47,537 bases of DNA. Origin: Thiobacillus sp. (GTDB lineage: Bacteria; Pseudomonadota; Gammaproteobacteria; Burkholderiales; Thiobacillaceae). The position numbers were made by a program, and so were the translations under genes. Below are positions 18,283 to 26,339 of this stretch, one piece after another. Location of the stretch: positions 1 through 47,537 of the forward strand of contig NZ_JANJXQ010000085.1 of the NCBI RefSeq assembly GCF_024708915.1, given 5' to 3'. The notes beneath the pieces were generated by a model. It had not been told where the DNA came from. It ran no database searches and worked only from the letters and a program-made list of their open reading frames with translations. How positions within the stretch are numbered: the first letter of the stretch is position 1; each line of letters starts with the position of its first letter.

Positions 18283-18821
18283 TGAGGCGCGCCGTACCCG
18301 CAGCGGAAACGCTGGCCGAATCCCTGCGCGACGCGGCGCAGCCTCGCCTGGTTCTGCTCACCGGCGGGCGCGGGTCGAGCAAAACCCGCTGGTGCGGCGA
18401 ACTGGCGCAGGCCGCCCGCGACGCCGGGTTGAGCCTGGCGGGGGTGATCTCGCCGCCGGTGTATGCGGCGGGCAAGATCGCCATCGACCTGCTGGCCGTC
18501 GCCACCGGCGAACGCCGGCGGCTGGCCGAGCGGCCGCCGCCGGGCGAACCCGGCACCGCCGGCCTGGGCTGGCGCTTCGACCTCGCGGTGCTGGCCTGGG
18601 GCAACGCGATGCTGGACAATACTTCCGCTTGCGATCTGCTGCTGATCGACGAACTCGGGCCACTGGAATTCCGCGGCGAGGGCGGCTTTCTCGCCGGCTT
18701 CGCGGCCATCGAAGCGCGCCGTTATCGCCTGGCCGTCGTCGTGGTTCGCCCCGAATTGCTGGACACCGCCCGCGCCCGCTGGCCATGGTTCTCGCTGATT
18801 TACGACAAGGACATTTCATGA
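18282..18821 (+). CDS. THEP1-like nucleoside-triphosphatase
   Basis: 179 residues. LVLLTGGRGSSKTRWCGEL is a P-loop in which the usual Gly before Lys is Ser, LLLIDELGPLEFRGEGGF matches the Walker B and following motif of the THEP1 (NTPase_1) family, and LAGVISPPVYAAGKIAIDLL is the family's strand-loop after the P-loop. THEP1 enzymes hydrolyse nucleoside triphosphates in vitro; their cellular job is not settled. The start can be ATG 18282 or the GTG one codon earlier; GGGAG precedes both. Its place within an importer operon suggests an energy-dependent step after uptake, such as loading or releasing the metal. That role is inference. Confidence 0.8.
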   Translation: MRRAVPAAETLAESLRDAAQPRLVLLTGGRGSSKTRWCGELAQAARDAGLSLAGVISPPVYAAGKIAIDLLAVATGERRRLAERPPPGEPGTAGLGWRFDLAVLAWGNAMLDNTSACDLLLIDELGPLEFRGEGGFLAGFAAIEARRYRLAVVVVRPELLDTARARWPWFSLIYDKDIS

Positions 18822-19252
18822 ACCGCCCGCATCGCCTGCTGCCGCCTGCACCGCGTTTCTTCCCCGGCCAGCGCTGGCTCAATATCGGCCTGCGCTGCGC
18901 CCACCTTGTCGGCATCGCGGGGATGAGCGGCGGCTACCTGTTCGACCTGCCCGAGGCGCAATGGCGACCGTACTGGCACCTGACTCTGGGCACCGGCGGC
19001 TTGCTGATGCTGCTCTATGTCTGGACCGATTTCGCCTGGCTGCTGAAACTGAAAGGCCAGGCCATCCTGCTCAAGCTGGCGCTGCTCGCCCTGGCCCACT
19101 TTTATTTTCCGGACTGGCGCGACGCGGCCTTCATCGGGGTCATCGTCCTGTCCGGATTTTTCGCCCACGCGCCGGATCGGCTGCGTAGTTACGCCTGGGG
19201 CCGCACGGTGCGTCCGTGCGGTTCGGCCCGAATCGGGGAGACCCTGAAATGA
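18818..19252 (+). CDS. Small integral membrane protein of the TonB/FecCD operon
   Basis: 144 residues with four predicted membrane segments: about 22-42 (IGLRCAHLVGIAGMSGGYLF), 53-75 (LTLGTGGLLMLLYVWTDFAW), 82-97 (ILLKLALLALAHFYF) and 103-120 (AAFIGVIVLSGFFAHAP). The order resembles small haem-less members of b-type-cytochrome-like membrane families, but no functional motif is certain. The ATG overlaps the THEP1-like stop by ATGA and its own stop overlaps the methyltransferase start by ATGA, so it belongs to the same translation unit. I do not recognise the family. Confidence 0.8.
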   Translation: MNRPHRLLPPAPRFFPGQRWLNIGLRCAHLVGIAGMSGGYLFDLPEAQWRPYWHLTLGTGGLLMLLYVWTDFAWLLKLKGQAILLKLALLALAHFYFPDWRDAAFIGVIVLSGFFAHAPDRLRSYAWGRTVRPCGSARIGETLK

Positions 19253-20046
19253 ACATTTCCGACATCGACTTCGGCCAGCTCTATCGCGAGCACATGGCCG
19301 CCGCCGGCGGGCGCGAGAAGCCGCCGGAGGAATGGGACGCCCGCGCCGCCTCGATGAATGCGCACGCGGGCGAAAGCGGCTACGTGTCCGAATTCGTCCG
19401 CCGCATGGACCTGTCCGGCTGCGCGACCCTGCTCGATGTCGGCTGCGGCACCGGCGCCATCGGCCTCGCCCTGGCCGACCGCATGACGCGGGTAGTTGGC
19501 CTCGACTACAGCCGCGGCATGCTCGACGCCATGCTGGACAACGCCGCTCAGCGCGGCCTGACCAACGTCGAAGCGATCCGCTGCGCCTGGGAGGACGACT
19601 GGAGCGGCGTGCCCGCCTGCGACATCGTCGTGGCCTCGCGCTCCACCACGGTGATGGACATGGCCGATGCGCTGGCAAAACTGGATGCCAAGGCGAAACG
19701 ACGGGTCTATCTCACCAGCATGGTTGGCGGCCGTTTCATCGATGCCGAGGTGGCCGGGCTGCTCGGCCGCTCGCGGCCGCCGCTGCCGGACTACATCTAC
19801 ATCCTCAATATCCTCTACCGCATGGGGCGGCGCCCCCGCCTCGACTACATCGAAAGCGACAACCGCCTGGCCGGCACGGAGGATCTCGACGCATTCCTGC
19901 GCAAAGTGGCCTTCTCGGTGGGCGAATTGTCCGAGGACGAACGGGCACGCCTGGCCGACTGGCATGCCGCCAATCCGCAACGCGCCCGCCAGGGCGGCGC
20001 GCCCTTCCACTGGGCATTCGTGTCGTGGGACACGCAGCCCGCCTAA
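19249..20046 (+). CDS. Class I SAM-dependent methyltransferase closing the TonB/FecCD operon
   Basis: 265 residues. The SAM-binding motif I is TLLDVGCGTGAIGLALADR (near 62-80), followed by VVGLDYSRGMLDAML (motif II region) and PACDIVVASRSTTVMD (motif III region). The N-terminal helix (DFGQLYREHMAAAGGREKPP) and C-terminal half (about 170-265) are not diagnostic. Start 19249 overlaps the preceding gene's stop by ATGA; a longer reading from 19216 would add 11 residues. In the importer context it might methylate an imported chelator, a metal or a metabolite; the substrate is unknown. It ends 7 bases from the convergent DUF202 gene. Confidence 0.88.
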   Translation: MNISDIDFGQLYREHMAAAGGREKPPEEWDARAASMNAHAGESGYVSEFVRRMDLSGCATLLDVGCGTGAIGLALADRMTRVVGLDYSRGMLDAMLDNAAQRGLTNVEAIRCAWEDDWSGVPACDIVVASRSTTVMDMADALAKLDAKAKRRVYLTSMVGGRFIDAEVAGLLGRSRPPLPDYIYILNILYRMGRRPRLDYIESDNRLAGTEDLDAFLRKVAFSVGELSEDERARLADWHAANPQRARQGGAPFHWAFVSWDTQPA

Positions 20047-20053
20047 TCGACGC

Positions 20054-20419
20054 CTACAGTTCGGAAAATAGATACACCAGCATCGCGATGCCCAATACCA
20101 CCACCGTCAGGTTCATCGCGATCCCCGACCAGGTGCAATAGCGCGCGGGAATTTCGATCGGCTTCAGCGTCGCCAGCACACGTCGGAACTGCACGATGGA
20201 GAACCCGATCGCCGTCAGCGCCAGAACGATGAAGGCAATGCCGATCCAGAACGACAGGTCGCGCCCCGAGTGGCCCGGGTCCTGGCGCAGCAAGTGGAGA
20301 AACAGACCGAAGCGCTCCAGCACGAAGCCGAACGCCATCAGGGTGAGCCCGGTGCGGTTCCACGCCATCAGGGTGCGCTCGGCGGCGAAAAAGACGCGCG
20401 GATCGTTGAGATCGGACAT
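20054..20419 (-). CDS. DUF202 (YidH-like) inner-membrane protein
   Basis: 121 residues. The N-terminus DPRVFFAAERTLMAWNRTGL is the DUF202 signature, followed by three hydrophobic segments (about 23-42, 54-76 and 99-120). The family's function is unknown. Its ATG is directly next to the stop of oxyR, so it is very likely cotranscribed with it and may belong to the oxidative-stress response. Confidence 0.9.
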   Translation of the reverse strand: MSDLNDPRVFFAAERTLMAWNRTGLTLMAFGFVLERFGLFLHLLRQDPGHSGRDLSFWIGIAFIVLALTAIGFSIVQFRRVLATLKPIEIPARYCTWSGIAMNLTVVVLGIAMLVYLFSEL

Positions 20420-21325
20420 TTAGACAGGCTCCACTTCGCCGGGCAGCGCGTTCTTCAGTGTCTGCGCCAGCTGCTCGAAGGTTTCGGGAAACGGCGCCCG
20501 CTTGCGCCACGCCAGGGCGATGGTGCGCCCCGGCGGCGGCGACTTGAAGGGGCGGATTTCGACCGCCTTTTTGCTGACGCGCGGCCCGGCGTCCACCGCC
20601 AGCGCCGGCAGCAGCGTCAGCCCCAGCCCCATCGCCACCATCTGACGCAGCGTTTCCAGACTGGTGGCGCGCACTTCCTCGCGGCCGCGCGAGCCGCTGC
20701 CGCAGACGTCGAGCGCCTGGTCGCGCAGGCAGTGCCCTTCGTCGAGCAGCAGGAGTTTCTCGTTGACGATGTCGGACACCTTCAGGACATCGCGTTTGGC
20801 GAGCGGGTGACCGGCGGGCAGCGCGGCCAGAAACGGTTCGTAGAACAGCGGCTCGACGCGCAGGCTGTCGTCAGGCACCGGCAACGCCAGCAGGCCGGCG
20901 TCGAGCTTGCCGTCGACCAGATGTTCGAGGATCTGCGGCGTCGTTTCCTCGCGCAGCAGCAGGCGCAGCCCGGGATGCTTTTTATGCGCCAGGGTCAACG
21001 CATGCGGCAGGTAATACGGCCCCAGCGTGGGAATCACGCCGAGGTGAAGCGTGCGCGCCATCGGATCCTGCGCGTGCCTGGCCAGTTCCTTGATGCGCTC
21101 CGCCTCCTCGACGACGTTGCGCGCCGCCTGCAGGATTTCGCGGCCGATCGGCGTCGGCGTGACGCGCTTGAGGCTGCGGTCGAACAGCGTGACGCCGAGA
21201 AAGTCTTCCAGTTTCTTGATCTGCGTCGACAGCGTCGACTGGGTGATGAAACAGGCCTCGGCCGCACGCCCGAAGTGGCCGTGATCGGCCAGCGCCACCA
21301 GATATTTGAGTTCCTGCAGGGTCAT
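20420..21325 (-). CDS. oxyR: Peroxide-sensing LysR regulator OxyR
   Basis: 301 residues, colinear with E. coli OxyR. The winged helix holds ITQSTLSTQIKKLEDFLGVT; the redox pair is Cys199 and Cys208 in EGHCLRDQALDVC, at exactly the E. coli positions, so it should form the activating disulfide in response to hydrogen peroxide. HLGVIPTLGPYYLPHAL is the OxyR effector-domain start. Divergent to it lie a ZIP transporter and a ferritin-like gene, which together with the downstream DUF202 gene suggests a peroxide and metal stress locus. Confidence 0.96.
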   Translation of the reverse strand: MTLQELKYLVALADHGHFGRAAEACFITQSTLSTQIKKLEDFLGVTLFDRSLKRVTPTPIGREILQAARNVVEEAERIKELARHAQDPMARTLHLGVIPTLGPYYLPHALTLAHKKHPGLRLLLREETTPQILEHLVDGKLDAGLLALPVPDDSLRVEPLFYEPFLAALPAGHPLAKRDVLKVSDIVNEKLLLLDEGHCLRDQALDVCGSGSRGREEVRATSLETLRQMVAMGLGLTLLPALAVDAGPRVSKKAVEIRPFKSPPPGRTIALAWRKRAPFPETFEQLAQTLKNALPGEVEPV

Positions 21326-21445
21326 GCCGCTTATTCGATTTCATCAATCGGTTCATTCTAGACTATTCACGGGACAGCTTTGCGTTTGTGGTCTTTAATG
21401 CAATTCATCCGCTGTTCGAGCGCCGGTCAAACGCAGGAGAACCCC

Positions 21446-21541
21446 ATGCCGCAATGCCCTTGCATGACCAGCGCCGCCGGCGAGGAGAACAGGCATGACG
21501 AAACGCAGACCGCGCCCACGCGGCCAAGCGTGAACGCATGA
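21446..21541 (+). CDS. 31-residue ORF coupled to the ZIP transporter gene
   Basis: ATG 21446 has AGGAG about 6 bases upstream and opens a frame beginning MPQCPCMTSAAGEENRHDET whose TGA (21539-21541) overlaps the ZIP transporter's ATG as ATGA. The ZIP start has no good ribosome site of its own, so coupled translation from this small ORF is likely. Two cysteines (CPC) and one histidine could bind metal, which would suit a sensor or leader for a metal transporter, but no family is recognised. The rest of the 212-base gap 21326-21537 should hold the divergent oxyR and ZIP promoters; no clear operator is seen. Confidence 0.55.
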   Translation: MPQCPCMTSAAGEENRHDETQTAPTRPSVNA

Positions 21542-22455
21542 ATACCGCCGCCCGCAGTCTGCAGGATTTCCTCGCCGACCCGCGCCATGCCCGCGCGGCG
21601 CGGCGCGGCAGCGGCATGCTGGCGCTTGCCCTGTTGGGCGGGCTGGCGTGGGTGGCCGTGGCGCAGGACGGCGCCCGCATCGATACCCCGATGGGGCAGG
21701 CGCTGGCCGGTTCGGCCATAGCGGCGCTCGCCACTGCCGTGGGTGCCCTGCCCGCCCTGTTCGTCCGCCACATCTCGGCACGCTGGGAAGACATCATGCT
21801 CGGCTTTGGGGCGGGCGTGATGGCGGCGGCCTCGTGTTTCTCGCTGATCCTGCCGGGGGTCGAGGCGGGCTCGGCGATACTGGGCAGCAAGCCAGCCGGC
21901 GCCGCCATCGTTGCCGCGGGGCTGGTGCTGGGCGCGCTGTTTCTGCTGCTGGCCGACAAGGCGGTGCCGCACGAACATCCCGGCGCCGGCCGCCACGGTC
22001 CCGACTGGATGCAGTTGCGCCGTGTCTGGCTGATGGTGTTCGCCATCGCCCTGCACAACTTCCCCGAAGGGATGGCGATCGGCGTCGGCTTCGCCGGGGG
22101 CGACGCCTCGGTGGGCATCCCGCTGACCGCGGCGATTGCCATTCAGGATATTCCGGAAGGCCTGGTGGTGGCGGTAGCGCTGCGCACCGTGGCGTATACG
22201 CCCTGGAAGGCCGCCGGCGCGGCCGCGTTGACCGGGCTGGCCGAGCCGCTCGGCGCCATCGTCGGCGTCGCGTTAACCTCCGGCTTCGCGCCGCTCTATC
22301 CGGCCGGCCTGGGTTTTGCCGCTGGCGCGATGATCTGGGTGGTATCGCACGAAATCATTCCGGAAACCCATCGCAAGGGGCACGAGCAGGCCGCCACGCT
22401 GGGAATCATCGGCGGCTTTGTTGTCATGATGCTGCTGGACACTACTCTGGGGTAA
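21538..22455 (+). CDS. ZIP-family divalent metal transporter
   Basis: 305 residues with eight hydrophobic segments. The fourth and fifth helices carry the metal path: FAIALHNFPEGMAIGVGFAG and AIAIQDIPEGLVVAVALR, where His-Asn-x2-Glu and Gln-Asp-x2-Glu sites are the ZIP hallmarks. The last part includes VSHEIIPETHRKGHEQA and a GFVVMMLLDTTLG end. The loop between helices 3 and 4 is histidine-containing (PHEHPGAGRHG). ZIP proteins move Zn, Fe or Mn into the cytoplasm; direction and metal cannot be read here. Start overlaps a small upstream ORF by ATGA, and a ferritin-like gene follows after 28 bases. Confidence 0.92.
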   Translation: MNTAARSLQDFLADPRHARAARRGSGMLALALLGGLAWVAVAQDGARIDTPMGQALAGSAIAALATAVGALPALFVRHISARWEDIMLGFGAGVMAAASCFSLILPGVEAGSAILGSKPAGAAIVAAGLVLGALFLLLADKAVPHEHPGAGRHGPDWMQLRRVWLMVFAIALHNFPEGMAIGVGFAGGDASVGIPLTAAIAIQDIPEGLVVAVALRTVAYTPWKAAGAAALTGLAEPLGAIVGVALTSGFAPLYPAGLGFAAGAMIWVVSHEIIPETHRKGHEQAATLGIIGGFVVMMLLDTTLG

Positions 22456-22483
22456 GTACTCAACGAATCGAAAGGAATCCACC

Positions 22484-23041
22484 ATGGCCAAGACCTCATC
22501 CGCAACCCAACAACCCTTCCTGACCGACATCAAGACCCTGCGCGCCCGCGCGCGCAAGCACATCGAGGACGGCGCGGTCACCGCGGGCTACCAGGCCGAC
22601 CGCGCCGTCGTGATCAAGCTACTGAACGAGGCGCTGGCCACCGAGCTGGTCTGCATCCTGCGTTACAAGCGGCATTACTTCATGGCCGGGGGCATCAATG
22701 CCGACACGGTGGCGCAGGAATTCCTCCAGCACGCCACCGAAGAACAGGGCCATGCCGACCTGATCGCCACGCGCATCGTGCAGCTGAATGGCGAGCCCAA
22801 CTTCAGCCCCGACGGGCTGGCGATGCGCTCGCACGCCGAGTACGTCGAAGGCGGCAGCCTGATCGAGATGATCAAGGAAGACCTGGTTGCCGAACGCATC
22901 GCGATCGAGAGCTACGGCGAGATGATCCGTTACATCGGCGACAAGGACATCACCACCGGGCGGATGCTGGAGACCATCCTGGCGATGGAAGAGGAGCACG
23001 CCAACGATTTGTCGAGCCTGCTGGAGGATCTCAAGCGCTGA
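22484..23041 (+). CDS. Ferritin-like / bacterioferritin-type protein
   Basis: 185 residues, four-helix bundle of the ferritin-like superfamily. Di-iron ligands are visible as NEALATELVCILRYKRHYF (Glu), ATEEQGHADLIATRIV (Glu-x2-His), VAERIAIESYGEMIRYI (Glu) and AMEEEHANDLSSLL (Glu-x2-His). A good AAGGA precedes the ATG. It resembles bacterial Dps/bacterioferritin-type proteins without the Met haem ligand of classical Bfr being assignable. It probably stores or detoxifies iron, fitting its place beside oxyR and a ZIP transporter. It ends 11 bases from the convergent glucoamylase gene. Confidence 0.88.
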   Translation: MAKTSSATQQPFLTDIKTLRARARKHIEDGAVTAGYQADRAVVIKLLNEALATELVCILRYKRHYFMAGGINADTVAQEFLQHATEEQGHADLIATRIVQLNGEPNFSPDGLAMRSHAEYVEGGSLIEMIKEDLVAERIAIESYGEMIRYIGDKDITTGRMLETILAMEEEHANDLSSLLEDLKR

Positions 23042-23052
23042 GCTGCGCAGGA

Positions 23053-25422
23053 TCAGCCCGGCAGGGCGACGCGGGCCCTTTCCTGCATCGGCAGGCCGCG
23101 CCGGCCCTGCCAGTTGAATTGCAGGCGGCTGCGCCCCGCCAGCCGGGCCGCGTCCAGCCATAGCCCGTGCAGGCCCAGGCCGCAGGCAACGGTTGCCTGA
23201 TCGGCCGGCGTGCTTGCGTCGTCCAGCCACAGCCGGACCGCCGCCGCCTCCGGCAGCACGATCCACAGCGCCTGGCCTTGCGCCACCCGGCGCACCGGGG
23301 CGCCGGGGGTCCAGATGGCGGCCGCCGCACTGGGCCGCTCGCCGCCGTAGCGCCGCCACACCGCAGCCGGGCGATCGAAGGGGTATCCCTGGATGCGCGA
23401 GGCGGCAAGCTTGACGAACTCGGCATGCGCCCACGCCAGCGGCATGGCGCTGCCGGTCGGCCGCCCCGGCCGGAACCGGCCGAGCGCCGGGGCGTCCCAT
23501 ATCTGTTCGGGGATCAGGCCATGGCTGGCCATGGCATTCATCGCCACCAGATACGGCAACGCGTCGCGGCCGGCGGCGAGCTCGTAGTGGCCGCGTTCGC
23601 CGCTGAGCAGCGGCCAGCCGCGCCCGCGTCCAGCTCCGTCGAATGCGCGGCCGTCGTCATGTTCGCCATAGCCGTCGCCGTTGTAACGGTGCCATACCGG
23701 CCCCAGCGGCGTTTCGGTTTTCAGCAGCGCGTCGGCGAGCGCCAGGGTATCGACGATCAGGGCGTCGTCGGCACGGCGCAGGCCGAGCCGCACCAATTGC
23801 AGGAAATCGGTGGCGATCTGCGCGTCGGCTGCAAGCCGGAGACCGTCGCCCCGGTTCTTGATCGGCAATACGCGCTGCATGGCATAGTCGTCGCACAGAA
23901 TGTCCGGCGGCGCTTCGCGCACGTAATACGCAGGCACGCCGTGACGCGCGCCCAATGCGGTACCGCGTGCCACACACCAGTCTTCCAGCCGGGCATTCCA
24001 GAAATCGGCCACCGCCAGCGGCAAGTCACGTTCGGCCTCGGGCAGCAAGCCGGCGCCGGCCACCAGCGCGGCAATGCACACCGCGAGCGTAAACGGGCTG
24101 ACGCCGGCGTCTTCCTCCCAGCGATCCTGCGGGCTGGCGGGACCCGCCTGCACCAGGAATGCCAGCGCGCGGCGCATGCTGGCCGCCACCACCATGCCGC
24201 CCAGCGCATCGCGTTCGGCCAGACTCGCGGCGAGCAGCACGGGAAATGCCGTCTCGTCGAGCTGGATTCCCGCCCAGTACGGCTTGCCGCCGAGCCACTG
24301 GTTCTGGTTCCAGTGGCCGTCGGCATTCTGCGTTGCCAGCAGATAGCCCAGCACCGCCTGCGCTTCGCCGACGCTGCCGAGCGCCAGCAGCGCCTGCGCC
24401 GATTCGACCAGATCGCGCGGCCATACCAGGTGGTAACCACCGCGCTCTTCGCCGTGATTGCCCCACGGCACCGACAGGCTCGCCACCATCGCCCCGAGAA
24501 AAGTCTTGTCGCTGTGGGTTTTCAGCACCTGCGCCGAACAGGCGAGCTGCGCCCGCAGTTCGTCCGGCAAGCCGGCCGACAGGGCTGCGCTATGGCACCC
24601 CTGGTGCCATCCCGTCCAGGCCGCATGCTGCAGCTCCAGCATGCGGGAAAAAGGCTGCATCAACGCCGCGCGTGCCAGTGCGGCGGCGGCCTGCATCGAT
24701 GTCGCCAATCCCAGCGCCAGGGTTGCACGCGGCGCGACTTCCGCCATCAGCGCCACATTGCCCGGCCCGGCTGCGGCGTAATGCCAGGCCATGCGCCCGT
24801 TGGCGGCGAAATCCTGCCAACCGTCGGAAACGCCGACGTAGCCCGCCGACGCCGCGCCCAGCGCATCCTCGCCATCCGCCGTGCGCGCCAGCAGCGCCAT
24901 CCCGAACGCCCCCTGCTCCGCCCACAGCACTCCTTGCCCCAGATGAGTCGCCGCCCATGCGCAATTGTTCCCGCCGGTGCCGCCCAGGTGCGGCGCGAGC
25001 AGGGCGTAGACGCGCAAGCCCGCCTCGCCGTCGAGCGCCAGATCGATCAGCAGCACATCGCGTGCCGCATCCGGACAGAAACACAGGCTGAGCGTGAAAC
25101 GCGGGTGGCGGTGCACGACGGTCGGCAGCGGCACCCCCGGCGCGGGCACGGCCAGCGTGTAATCGGCGCCGCGCTTGACCTCGACCCAGAAACCGGCATC
25201 GTCGGCGACGATGAAGCCGAGGTCGCGAATCTGCGGAATGTCGATGCGCGGGCAATAGATCTCGTTGACGATGCCGTGGCCGAGGGTAAACCACAGCCGC
25301 GACGAGCCGATCGCGGTGCCGACCAGATCCTTGTCGGACGAGGTCCAGCTGGGTGCGATCCCGGGTGCGCCCGGGGCGTGTCCGGCCGCGGCATGCGGGG
25401 GAGGAATCCAGGGCGTATCCAT
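23053..25422 (-). CDS. Glycoside hydrolase family 15 glucoamylase-like protein
   Basis: 789 residues. The C-terminal two thirds form an alpha6/alpha6 barrel with GGYHLVWPRDLVESAQALLA and a later GRGWPLLSGERGHYELAAG, hallmark stretches of bacterial GH15 glucan 1,4-alpha-glucosidases; the N-terminal beta-sandwich occupies roughly 1-270. A C-terminal segment (about 690-789) is not assigned. No signal peptide is evident, so a cytoplasmic role on glycogen or maltodextrin is more likely than secretion. The start near 25422 is preceded by a modest GAAGG. Its neighbours are unrelated; the downstream ferritin gene converges on it. Confidence 0.88.
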   Translation of the reverse strand: MDTPWIPPPHAAAGHAPGAPGIAPSWTSSDKDLVGTAIGSSRLWFTLGHGIVNEIYCPRIDIPQIRDLGFIVADDAGFWVEVKRGADYTLAVPAPGVPLPTVVHRHPRFTLSLCFCPDAARDVLLIDLALDGEAGLRVYALLAPHLGGTGGNNCAWAATHLGQGVLWAEQGAFGMALLARTADGEDALGAASAGYVGVSDGWQDFAANGRMAWHYAAAGPGNVALMAEVAPRATLALGLATSMQAAAALARAALMQPFSRMLELQHAAWTGWHQGCHSAALSAGLPDELRAQLACSAQVLKTHSDKTFLGAMVASLSVPWGNHGEERGGYHLVWPRDLVESAQALLALGSVGEAQAVLGYLLATQNADGHWNQNQWLGGKPYWAGIQLDETAFPVLLAASLAERDALGGMVVAASMRRALAFLVQAGPASPQDRWEEDAGVSPFTLAVCIAALVAGAGLLPEAERDLPLAVADFWNARLEDWCVARGTALGARHGVPAYYVREAPPDILCDDYAMQRVLPIKNRGDGLRLAADAQIATDFLQLVRLGLRRADDALIVDTLALADALLKTETPLGPVWHRYNGDGYGEHDDGRAFDGAGRGRGWPLLSGERGHYELAAGRDALPYLVAMNAMASHGLIPEQIWDAPALGRFRPGRPTGSAMPLAWAHAEFVKLAASRIQGYPFDRPAAVWRRYGGERPSAAAAIWTPGAPVRRVAQGQALWIVLPEAAAVRLWLDDASTPADQATVACGLGLHGLWLDAARLAGRSRLQFNWQGRRGLPMQERARVALPG

Positions 25423-25517
25423 TCGCGGCCCCTTCGTGGCGGTGTCATGACGACACCTTCACTTTACTGCAAACGTCTCCCTACTGCAGTGCCGCCCGGG
25501 AGCGCCGGGCAGCGGGG

Positions 25518-26321
25518 TCATGTCGATTCGACGGCCGGCACCGGGAGCGGTCCCGTTGTCTCGGGCGTCGCATGCTGATGTCCCAGCGCCAGCGCATAAA
25601 TCTTCTGCAAATCCTCTTCGCTGACGTCGACGAAGGTATCGATCTGGCTCAATGCGTAAACCAGGTCGCTGTGCGGGATCATGCACTTTTCCTCGGAACC
25701 GGCGGAGTCCGCCGCCGCAGGCGCGCATACCGCAGGCTGACGCCACCACGCCTGCGGATAACGCCGCCAGGCAAACGGGTAGTTGAACGCCACCGCCACG
25801 ATCAGCAGCACGACGACGCTCAGCAGCACGGGACTGAGCACGTAGCCGTAACCCATCGCATGCATGGCCTCGCCTCCCAGCACGGCATTCAGCGCAGTAG
25901 CCCCGCCCGGGGGATGCAGGCAGCGCAGGCTGTACATGGCCGCGATCGACAAGGCCACCGCCAGCGATGCGGCCAGCATCGGATCGGACAACCAGCGTGC
26001 GCAGGTGACGCCGACCAGCGCCGACACCAGATGGCCGCCGAACACCGACCAGGGCTGCGACATCGCACCATGCGGGGCGGCGAACAGCAGCACGGCGGAA
26101 GCCCCCATCGACGCAATGGTCAGCACACCCGCATTGCCATGCTCGGCCACCCAAAAGTTGCCGGCCCACAACACCGCGAGCAGGCCCAGCAAGCCGCCGA
26201 CCGCCGACACCCAATGCTCGCGCTCCGAAACCGTGTAAGCGATCTTCAGCCCGCTCCAGCCCCGCATCAGGCTGACCTTTCTTCTGAGCGCGCGCTCCGA
26301 CATCCTGTAGACAGTCTTCAT
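25518..26321 (-). CDS. HPP family integral membrane protein
   Basis: 267 residues with four or five predicted membrane segments between about 38 and 175. The HPP motif that names the family is present as LRCLHPPGGATALNAVLGG, and the N-terminal part holds GGLLGLLAVLWAGNFWVAEH. HPP proteins have been linked to nitrite transport in cyanobacteria and chloroplasts. A soluble tail of about 80 residues (YALSQIDTFVDVSEEDLQKI) follows; it has an unassigned amphipathic stretch. A GGAG lies about 9 bases before the ATG. The stop of a DsrC-like gene is 18 bases upstream, so the two are probably one operon. The 95 bases at 25423-25517 show nothing. Confidence 0.85.
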   Translation of the reverse strand: MKTVYRMSERALRRKVSLMRGWSGLKIAYTVSEREHWVSAVGGLLGLLAVLWAGNFWVAEHGNAGVLTIASMGASAVLLFAAPHGAMSQPWSVFGGHLVSALVGVTCARWLSDPMLAASLAVALSIAAMYSLRCLHPPGGATALNAVLGGEAMHAMGYGYVLSPVLLSVVVLLIVAVAFNYPFAWRRYPQAWWRQPAVCAPAAADSAGSEEKCMIPHSDLVYALSQIDTFVDVSEEDLQKIYALALGHQHATPETTGPLPVPAVEST

Positions 26322-26339
26322 CGTATCGGTGTCTCCGCT

